20,625 nucleotides of DNA, from the NCBI GenBank assembly GCA_003229755.1, contig QIFJ01000287.1, positions 1-20,625 of the forward strand, in the 5' to 3' direction. Shown here piece after piece: positions 15,437 through 20,625 of this stretch. The notes under the pieces were generated by a model. It was not told the origin of the DNA. It did not search any database and was given only the letters and a program-made list of their open reading frames with translations. Made by a program: the position numbers and the translations under genes. The stretch is from Pseudomonadota bacterium (GTDB lineage Bacteria > BMS3Abin14). The first letter of the stretch is position 1; every line of letters begins with the position of its first letter.

Positions 15437-15516
15437 AGGCCGGGGTTTTGGTGAATCACGAAGCGAAGCGCGGAAGGCGTTGCGAAGGCGAGTGATTACA
15501 CTCAAAAGCCTGGCCT
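15437..15516 (-). mobile_element. MITE-like family, copy C (hairpin core only)
   Basis: Arms AGGCCGGGGTTTTGGTGAATC (last base shared with the next block) and GTGATTACACTCAAAAGCC-TGGCCT pair around CGAAGCGAAGCGCGGAAGG. The sequence is the reverse complement of the core in copies A and D, but neither GGTTCATCTCC terminus is present. It is either a solo core that moves on its own or a degraded full element. Confidence 0.7.
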
Positions 15517-15572
15517 CATGATTACAAAGTACAAAATTCTACTATCTATGCAAATCATCAATTTGGGCGCCC

Positions 15573-15983
15573 TTAACGGGCGCGTTGTTTCGATCCAGTT
15601 TCAGAAGAACGGACAAAAAGATGAGACCTGATAAAGAATTTTCCTGTCACACTGAGCCCGTCGATCGTATTGCCGAAACTGTCCTCACCGTCCAGCGTAT
15701 GCCCCTGCACTTCAAATCCAGGAAATCTGCCGTCGTCCAGCTTCCTCTCAATACCGACTCCCAGAAAGTAGCCGCTGCCGTCAATTCTTATGGGTACCTC
15801 ATCGAAATCGATCACATGGCAGGAAAGGCCGGTAGACACGCGGGCTGAAAGTGATGGCGAGAGGTCAAGTGTCAGTCTGGGGCCGAAGGAAAGGTTCATG
15901 TAATAGACGTTCACACTTGAGGATGTGTGCCGGCTGAGGTTGGCCTGTGCATCCAGGTCCAGTGACGTGGATAGTTCATTTCC
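15573..15983 (-). pseudogene. C-terminal fragment of an outer-membrane beta-barrel-like protein, 5' end lost
   Basis: The minus-strand frame is open from the stop at 16026 to TAG-free sequence ending at 15573. The protein-like part begins near 15983 (GNELSTSLDLDAQANLSRHT), directly after a heptamer array. Alternating polar/hydrophobic stretches such as LSFGPRLTLDLSPSLSARVS, GSGYFLGVGIERKL and LSVTGKFFIRSHLF look like amphipathic strands of an outer-membrane barrel. No in-frame ATG lies before 15899, and there is no signal peptide or ribosome binding site. The most likely reading is a remnant whose front was removed at the repeat junction. A short GTG-started gene (15914) is a weaker alternative. 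Sequence too short to name the family. Confidence 0.6.
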
Positions 15984-15985
15984 GA

Positions 15986-16022
15986 TATCTAATGCTCCAA
16001 TGTTCTGTCTCCAATCTCCAGA
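15986..16022 (-). repeat. Heptamer array at the break of the barrel fragment
   Basis: On the minus strand the units are TGGAGATTGGAGACAGAACA, then TTGGAGCATTAGATATC. It begins a few bases after the stop of the small exported protein gene and ends where the barrel-like coding sequence starts. Confidence 0.75.
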
Positions 16023-16025
16023 GGT

Positions 16026-16553
16026 CTAGAACTTGATACCTACCTCTACGTTGTGATTGATAACAGCTGACTCCAGCATGATCATGAGGGTCAGATATGT
16101 TTTGCGGTTTTTGGAACTGAGTTTATCAGCAATATAGTAATTAAGTGCAAACGACCCCGCAAAGTGAAGGTTGACCCTGTCCTTGCTGGGATTCTCCCCC
16201 AGGAATGGGTTTAACTCATATCTATTTTCGTCTTCTACGATCTGCATCGTTTGCTGGTAATCAATATACCACAGGGCAGCGGTGCTGATCAGCAGGGCCC
16301 TGTCTGTAATATCCCAGCTGTCGTCATCTTCAGGGGCGGGACTGAGAAGATTGATGGGTTCGAAATCAACTATGTTGTAATCCAGTTTGGCAAATCGCTC
16401 TTCTTCCGCGATTGCTGTTGAAGGTACAGAGAACAGGACAATAAATATGAGGATAACGAGATGTAGTAGTCTGTACACGGTAGAATTCAAATTCTCTGAT
16501 GATAAGTTGCCATTCCCCGTTTTTCTCACTCGATCTTCAGTTAGAGTTTCCAT
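16026..16553 (-). CDS. Small exported/membrane-associated protein of unknown function
   Basis: A 175-residue protein. After a polar N-terminal stretch, the hydrophobic run LLHLVILIFIVLFSVPSTAIA followed by EEE looks like a signal peptide with a late cleavage site. The mature part has the pattern DYQQTMQIV, YELNPFLGENPS, then FALNYYIADKL and VINHNVEVGIKF. I recall this E-NP-LG type pattern in unnamed proteobacterial membrane proteins but cannot assign a function. ATG 16553 is chosen because AAGGGG lies 8-9 bases upstream and because the sigma-54 promoter places the transcript start near 16608. A GTG at 16478 would give a shorter, cleaner signal peptide. Its promoter region is a duplicate of that of the 801-residue gene. 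Confidence 0.75.
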   Translation of the reverse strand: METLTEDRVRKTGNGNLSSENLNSTVYRLLHLVILIFIVLFSVPSTAIAEEERFAKLDYNIVDFEPINLLSPAPEDDDSWDITDRALLISTAALWYIDYQQTMQIVEDENRYELNPFLGENPSKDRVNLHFAGSFALNYYIADKLSSKNRKTYLTLMIMLESAVINHNVEVGIKF

Positions 16554-16618
16554 TGCTTGCACCCCTTGCCTGAAACAGAGTTCAAATGGTATGTCGCTGA
16601 ATTTCACGGACGTATAAG

Positions 16619-16634
16619 AGCAAAAAGGGTGCCA
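16619..16634 (-). promoter_or_regulatory. Sigma-54 (RpoN) promoter, copy 1
   Basis: The minus strand reads TGGCACCCTTTTTGCT, matching the -24/-12 consensus TGGCAC-N5-TTGC(A/T) at every specified base. The predicted start, about 12 bases past the -12 GC, is near 16608. That leaves a leader of about 55 bases before ATG 16553 and rules out the GTG at 16607 as start. Confidence 0.88.
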
Positions 16635-16750
16635 GAGGCTAGCAGTTATATCAGAATAGGAATATTTATTTGTTTACAGGGTGTTACGGGAGGGTGGGGT
16701 GGTTTTCAGGAAATAGCTGAAAGGCTGGCAAAACATAATTGCAAACCATC

Positions 16751-16792
16751 TGACACTTAATGACACATATATAAATACTAACAATACTGATA
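16751..16792 (-). promoter_or_regulatory. Upstream activator boxes (TGTCA direct repeats), copy 1
   Basis: Two exact TGTCA boxes (16751-16755 and 16761-16765, 10 bases apart) and two decayed boxes (TGTTA and TATCA, 9 bases apart, to 16792) lie about 117-158 bases upstream of the -24 element. That is the usual distance for a bacterial enhancer-binding protein. From recall, the PilR consensus in Pseudomonas also contains repeated TGTC. Confidence 0.6.
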
Positions 16793-16829
16793 TACAATTA
16801 AGTTGGGTTGGGATCGGGTTTAGAACATT

Positions 16830-16856
16830 GAAGGCGGGCCCTGGAGGCCCGCCTTC
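16830..16856. terminator. Perfect 11-bp GC-rich hairpin after the 801-residue gene
   Basis: Arms GAAGGCGGGCC and GGCCCGCCTTC surround a 5-base loop (CTGGA), 30 bases past the stop of the minus-strand gene. The T-run on the minus strand is weak (TTCAATGTTCT), so termination may be partial. It insulates the downstream sigma-54 region. Confidence 0.75.
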
Positions 16857-16885
16857 TTTATACGAGGTGTGATCCACTTGATGGT

Positions 16886-19291
16886 TTACTGCCCCTGCAG
16901 AACGCCCCCGATGACCGCCGGTGCGCCGTCAATAGTGGGTTCAGTGCCGATATTGGGATCCACCCAGTCAGTGAGATCCGGCAGCGTGTAAGTAGAAGTT
17001 GAAAGGGCCGAGCAGTTGGATGCATTAACACTCTTCATCTGCTGTTCCTTTTCCAGTGCTTTGACCAGGTAGGTGGTCGTGTCGTCCGAAAGGTCAAGCA
17101 ACTCTGAGCCATCAGTGATGATCAGCTCAGGTACCCAGCGGGTGCCGGAACCGCACTCGGTTGCCACACCGGTGTCTTCGTCCACACATTTGCCGGGAAG
17201 ACCCCACAGATCTCCGAAGCCGTTATACTCCAGGAAGAAACTTGTACCCTGGTAACTGCCTGCTGCTGCGTGGACGTACTTGACAGACAGGGGAGCCTGG
17301 AAGGTAAGGAAACTGTTATCAGCCGGGTCCTGAAGGGCTGTAAACATGTTCCAGTCATTTGGCCCCGTCTCCCAGGTGTAATACTCATCCAGGCTGTTCC
17401 ACGCTTGCCACGCGCACGTTGTCGAAGGGTCATAATCACAGGCCAGCTTGGCGAGATTTGTGCCAGTTGGCGAGAATATTGGCCCGCTGTTGATACCCCA
17501 TTCGTAGTTGTTGTTTGAGGCTGTCGTGGCTACAGATGAACCGTTATACGTAAGGACCATTCCGCCAGCGCTGTAGGCGTAGCTGTAGTAACTGGCGGCA
17601 AAAGGTGAAACCGCCTGGTTCTCAATATTGCTTGAGTCGAAGTATGGATTGGTGGAATCGAGGTTGGCCGGATCCGGACAACTGACGAAACACGCGAATG
17701 TGTCCGGTACAGTGTCAGTGGGATATACCATATCCTCGACGAAAGATACCACCGACGTAGTATCCGTGGCGGTGCAGGAGAAGGAATCGTCCGACCAATC
17801 CTGGGTAGTCCCGTTATCGTTGAAATTGCAGGCATCCAGGAGAACTTCAACTCTTCCACCCAGCGACTGAGACCAGAAATTCAGGTTGGAATACGGCACA
17901 TTGGTGAGGTCAATATCAACCGTAGGACTCAGGTCCTGATACATCCAGTTGGTAGTTTCGCTCCGTGATGCATTCTTGACGAAGCTGGTTCCATTCCACA
18001 CTGAGCGGTAATCGGTCCAGTTCGAGCCGTCCCACTCGTTGTAGTCCAGAGGCACGTTTTTCACATCGGCCAGGGTGAGGTTCTTCTTTGTGTGCTTGAC
18101 CAGTTTGCCGCCGGAAATAAAGACGTTGTATGTATCTTCAGAGCCGCCATTTGCGCTGTAGGTCTGTTTGGTCACAGTATCCCCATCGCTGATCGTTACG
18201 TCATCCGGGAACCAGAGGCCCCAGTAACCTATCCAGCCGTGGTATGTTGATCCTCCATTCGTGTATTTGATGGGGAAACCGGAGGTTCTTTCCACCCTGG
18301 CGCCGTTACTGTCGTAAAGTCCGTATCGCCAGACAGTTTCGTTGAAATCGTTCCTGTCCAGACAGAAGGTGCTGCCGGCCTGGGCCTCCCGGAGGAAATA
18401 ATCCTGGCTGTAGGCGATGTCGAAAGTGACTTCGGTAGTGCCCTCAAATGCGTTGTATTCGTAAGTGTATATTGTCCCAGAACCTGTGTTGCCGGAGGTG
18501 TCGGACCTGGCTACTGTTACAGCTTCCTGGAATAGAGTGGTACCGAAACCGCCCTGGTCCACAAACTGGACCTGGATCTCGCCCCCGGATTCCACTGTTT
18601 TAAGCAGACCCTTGAAAAGCTGTGTCCCGGCGTTGGCGGTCACGCCCTTGAAATACATAGTGAAAAGCCCATAGGGGTTAGTGTCTGAAACACCCTCTGT
18701 AATGATGGATCTGACATGGATGATTTTTTCAGGCTCCCACTCGTCAGCGCTCTCGTGAACCCAGACCTTAACAATATGGTCTGAGTTGTTGTCCTGCCTG
18801 GTGGAGTTGACGGTCCAGAATTCATACTCGGGCATGTTAGAGCCGGATGACTGGTTCTTGGAGTTACTGCTTGACGCGGCGTCACGGCTTTCACACTGGG
18901 ACACGTCGATCATAGCTTTGTAGTTGCCCTGATTGACCATATCCTGATACCCGGTTTGGCCGATCATGCAGAGAATCTCGTTGACTATGTTTAAAGCGTC
19001 CACAGATCGTTCCTCTACAAACACGTCAGCAGTATCGGTAAAGTAGGCAGCGGAAGAATCGATCAGGCTTGTATCGATGGCCAGAGATTTGAGCCCCATG
19101 GAAAGCGGCTGTATCCCGCCAACGGAAAGAGAACCCCCCGATTCCGTTGCGTCTACAACGCTGACTTTCTCAGTGATCGCCAGCGCTGAACCTGAAGCAG
19201 CGGAGGATCCATCTCCACCACTACACGACGTGGTACCTGCAGCTACTGCAAGAACCACAACAAGGCTCCACATTAGAGTTTGCGGTTTCAT
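16886..19291 (-). CDS. Large putative secreted lipoprotein of unknown function, sigma-54 dependent
   Basis: An 801-residue protein. MKPQTLMWSLVVVLAVAAG followed by TTSCSGG is a Sec-type signal with a cysteine near residue 23 that could be lipidated, although the lipobox is not ideal. The rest is rich in Ser, Thr, Asn, Asp, Trp and Tyr, has no membrane segment and looks beta-rich (for example YTYEYNAFEGTTEVTFDIAY). About a dozen cysteines lie in the second half, some closely paired (FACFVSCPDP, LACDYDPSTTCAW, KCVDEDTGVATEC), which suggests disulfides in an extracytoplasmic protein. I do not recognise a domain. GGGGGAAAGGA precedes ATG 19291. A sigma-54 promoter with activator boxes lies upstream and a hairpin terminator lies downstream, so it is a monocistronic, tightly regulated surface protein. 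Confidence 0.8.
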   Translation of the reverse strand: MKPQTLMWSLVVVLAVAAGTTSCSGGDGSSAASGSALAITEKVSVVDATESGGSLSVGGIQPLSMGLKSLAIDTSLIDSSAAYFTDTADVFVEERSVDALNIVNEILCMIGQTGYQDMVNQGNYKAMIDVSQCESRDAASSSNSKNQSSGSNMPEYEFWTVNSTRQDNNSDHIVKVWVHESADEWEPEKIIHVRSIITEGVSDTNPYGLFTMYFKGVTANAGTQLFKGLLKTVESGGEIQVQFVDQGGFGTTLFQEAVTVARSDTSGNTGSGTIYTYEYNAFEGTTEVTFDIAYSQDYFLREAQAGSTFCLDRNDFNETVWRYGLYDSNGARVERTSGFPIKYTNGGSTYHGWIGYWGLWFPDDVTISDGDTVTKQTYSANGGSEDTYNVFISGGKLVKHTKKNLTLADVKNVPLDYNEWDGSNWTDYRSVWNGTSFVKNASRSETTNWMYQDLSPTVDIDLTNVPYSNLNFWSQSLGGRVEVLLDACNFNDNGTTQDWSDDSFSCTATDTTSVVSFVEDMVYPTDTVPDTFACFVSCPDPANLDSTNPYFDSSNIENQAVSPFAASYYSYAYSAGGMVLTYNGSSVATTASNNNYEWGINSGPIFSPTGTNLAKLACDYDPSTTCAWQAWNSLDEYYTWETGPNDWNMFTALQDPADNSFLTFQAPLSVKYVHAAAGSYQGTSFFLEYNGFGDLWGLPGKCVDEDTGVATECGSGTRWVPELIITDGSELLDLSDDTTTYLVKALEKEQQMKSVNASNCSALSTSTYTLPDLTDWVDPNIGTEPTIDGAPAVIGGVLQGQ

Positions 19292-19342
19292 TCCTTTCCC
19301 CCTTTGTCTGGAACATAGTTAAATTTAATAAACGTATATTTG

Positions 19343-19358
19343 AGCAAAAAACGTGCCA
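19343..19358 (-). promoter_or_regulatory. Sigma-54 (RpoN) promoter, copy 2
   Basis: The minus strand reads TGGCACGTTTTTTGCT and agrees with TGGCAC-N5-TTGC(A/T) at every specified base. The expected start is near 19332, giving a leader of about 40 bases before ATG 19291. It lies in sequence homologous to the region around 16619-16634. Confidence 0.88.
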
Positions 19359-19454
19359 AGATTTAGCAGTTATGTCAGTATGGGAATTATTTTTTGTTTA
19401 CAGGGTTTTACAGGATAATGGGAGGACTTTCAGGAAATTACTGGAGGACTAGCA

Positions 19455-19516
19455 TGACAAAATTTATGAATATGTGACATTATATGACATATATATTAAT
19501 GCTGACAATACTGACA
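19455..19516 (-). promoter_or_regulatory. Upstream activator boxes (five TGTCA repeats), copy 2
   Basis: Five exact TGTCA boxes on the minus strand start at + strand positions 19455, 19475, 19485, 19503 and 19512. Spacings are 20, 10, 18 and 9 bases, so all are near one face of the helix, 97-158 bases upstream of the -24 element. Two of the pairs align with the boxes of copy 1. Confidence 0.65.
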
Positions 19517-19540
19517 TCCAACAGGGTCGGGTTGGGGGTA

Positions 19541-19563
19541 GAGCATTAGAACATTAGATATTA
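19541..19563 (+). repeat. Short heptamer array left of MITE copy D
   Basis: GAGCATTAGAACATTAGATA and the following TTAG are three ATTAGAN-type units ending exactly at the left end of the MITE, so the element appears inserted into the array. Confidence 0.7.
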
Positions 19564-19564
19564 G

Positions 19565-19833
19565 GGTTCATCTCCCATTTAGTTGGTAGGATTTCAGTAT
19601 AGCGTATTCAAATGGCCGGGTTTTTGGGTGTAATCACTCGCCTGCGCGTGGGGCTAGCTCCGCTTCGTGATTCACCAAAACCCCGGCCTGAATATATTTA
19701 TACATCCAGGGTTCCGGCCACGGTACCGGTATAGAACCCTGAAGCGAAGCTCAAAAGGCGTTGCGAAGGCGAAGGGGCTTTTGACGGAACCCGGTTATTA
19801 TGTATTAATCACCAACTAATTTGGAGATGAACC
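19565..19833 (+). mobile_element. MITE-like element, copy D (complete, 269 bp, with 8-bp direct repeats)
   Basis: The left end GGTTCATCTCCCATTTAGTT begins at 19565 and the right end AACTAATTTGGAGATGAACC stops at 19833, giving inverted repeats of about 25 bp. The octamer GATATTAG lies directly outside both ends (19557-19564 and 19834-19841), as expected for a target-site duplication. The interior carries the hairpin core (about 19618-19686) and the block GGGTTCCGG...ACCCTGAAGCGAAGCTC (19709-19752). There is no open reading frame of note, so movement would depend on a transposase encoded elsewhere. Confidence 0.85.
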
Positions 19834-19947
19834 GATATTAGAAGTTGTTAGTTGCTAGTTTTGAGGGAAAGCTGTCAAAATCAGGTTCATGAAAAAAACG
19901 AAGCTAAATCCAACAAAGTGAAAATGCCATTTTTCGCTTTGCGACCC

Positions 19948-19961
19948 TATCAAATTTGATA
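19948..19961. promoter_or_regulatory. Perfect 14-bp palindrome TATCAAATTTGATA
   Basis: The palindrome ends 7 bases before the GTG taken as start of the peptidase gene. Its size and position fit an operator for a dimeric regulator, but nothing identifies the regulator. Confidence 0.35.
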
Positions 19962-19968
19962 ACGAGTT

Positions 19969-20625
19969 GTGAGGAAAAAAGAAACTAAGAAAGTTTCTAC
20001 TTTCAATCGAATGCTGATCCCATTGTTTTGGATTTCAGCGGTCGTGTTGCTTTGGTTTTTTACGACACAACCGCTGTTAAGGACTGATAAGTCACCGGAA
20101 AACCCTGTTAAAATAGATCCACAACGATTGAAAAAGCACGTTGAAGTACTTGCGGAGGAGCTAAGTCCTCGTGACGCGTCCCATCCTGAAAACCTGAAGA
20201 AAGCGGGAGAATATATACGGTCTGAATTAATAAGAAGCGGTGGATCGGTCAAGGAACTCAGTTACAGGATTGGGGGTAACGGATATAGCCTGATCATGGC
20301 TCATTTCGGTCCGAAGTCCGGGGAAAGGATAGTCGTAGGCGCGCATTACGACTCAGCGAAAGATTCGCCTGGCGCTGATGATAATGCCAGCGGTATCGCC
20401 GGGCTCCTGGAGTTGGCGGGAATTCTGGGCAGTGGGGACCTGCCCCTTCAGGTTGAACTGGTGGCCTATCCGATTGAGGAGCCGCCATACTTCAGAACAG
20501 AAGTAATGGGAAGCGCGGTGCACGCATCCCTTCTGAGGGAACAAAAGGCAAGGGTGAGGTTTATGATCTCTTTAGAGTCCATCGGGTACTTCACCGACGA
20601 TCCGTACACGCAGTCTTTTCCCACA
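19969..20625 (+). CDS. M28-family zinc aminopeptidase-like protein, N-terminal part
   Basis: The frame is open from after TGA-TAA (19957-19962) to the window edge, giving 219 residues of an incomplete gene. A basic start (RKKETKK) leads to the hydrophobic segment MLIPLFWISAVVLLWFF, a membrane anchor or uncleaved signal, so the enzyme domain is probably periplasmic. M28 metal-site motifs are present: AHYDS with the first His, SPGADDNASGIAG with the bridging Asp, and AYPIEEPP with the catalytic and metal-binding glutamates. The remaining ligands lie outside the window. GTG 19969 keeps the basic residues before the membrane segment. ATG 20011 is the alternative, and neither has a convincing ribosome binding site. 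Confidence 0.82.
   Translation, partial: MRKKETKKVSTFNRMLIPLFWISAVVLLWFFTTQPLLRTDKSPENPVKIDPQRLKKHVEVLAEELSPRDASHPENLKKAGEYIRSELIRSGGSVKELSYRIGGNGYSLIMAHFGPKSGERIVVGAHYDSAKDSPGADDNASGIAGLLELAGILGSGDLPLQVELVAYPIEEPPYFRTEVMGSAVHASLLREQKARVRFMISLESIGYFTDDPYTQSFPT

Noticed and set aside
15585..15848. 87-residue + strand open frame opposite the barrel fragment
   Set aside because: The minus strand shows strand-like periodicity and outer-membrane character. The + frame shows no family feature.
16554..16607. In-frame GTG start at 16607 adding 18 residues to the small exported protein
   Set aside because: The sigma-54 promoter predicts transcription from about 16608, which leaves no leader. ATG 16553 has an AAGGGG site.
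19889..19921. 10-codon ATG frame as a real leader peptide gene
   Set aside because: There is no ribosome binding site or attenuator hairpin. A frame this short is expected by chance.
19950..20252. 100-residue minus-strand frame near the right edge
   Set aside because: It overlaps the M28 peptidase N-terminus, whose anchor and metal motifs are clear on the + strand.

Overview
The window reads as chromosomal DNA of a Gram-negative, probably anaerobic bacterium of the deltaproteobacterial (Desulfobacterota-like) type. The grounds are a 1420-residue BadF/BcrA-type acyl-CoA dehydratase activase, a UbiE/MenG quinone methyltransferase, c-di-GMP signalling proteins, near-perfect sigma-54 promoters, secreted lipoprotein-like proteins and an outer-membrane barrel fragment. 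This placement is inferred from gene content. No rRNA, tRNA or CRISPR array was seen.

Left part (1-5892): a + strand run begins with the 3' end of a PLP-dependent alpha-oxoamine synthase (serine palmitoyltransferase/KBL-like). It is followed by a GNAT-fold acyltransferase and a DGK1/SEC59-type membrane lipid kinase, which together could be part of a bacterial sphingolipid/ceramide pathway. The azlC-azlD amino-acid exporter pair comes next, split by a repeat-filled spacer. A hairpin built from heptamer repeats separates this run from a minus-strand set: a TauBC/SsuBC-like ABC permease and ATPase without a binding protein, and ubiE.

Middle part (5893-14188): a PilZ protein, a single-domain response regulator, the giant activase, and a REC-REC-(degenerate GGDEF)-(degenerate REC)-HD-GYP protein. 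PilZ and HD-GYP are both c-di-GMP proteins, so this stretch leans towards second-messenger signalling.

Right part (14286-20625): a secreted metallophosphatase, a 5'-truncated outer-membrane barrel fragment, a small exported protein and an 801-residue putative lipoprotein of unknown function. The last two genes have homologous upstream regions of about 210 bp. Each carries a near-consensus sigma-54 promoter and tandem TGTCA boxes at enhancer distance, so a shared sigma-54/activator regulon is likely. The window ends in an M28-type metallopeptidase.

The intergenic space is unusually rich in repeats. (i) Degenerate 7-bp arrays (TTGGANN/ATTAGAN/GACCAAN) occur in many gaps. (ii) A MITE-like family has about 25-bp terminal inverted repeats starting GGTTCATCTCC; there are two complete copies, one with an 8-bp direct repeat at its ends, plus one left-end copy and one core-only copy. 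(iii) G-rich repeats cover the stop codons of azlC and ubiE. (iv) Several other dispersed palindromes are present.
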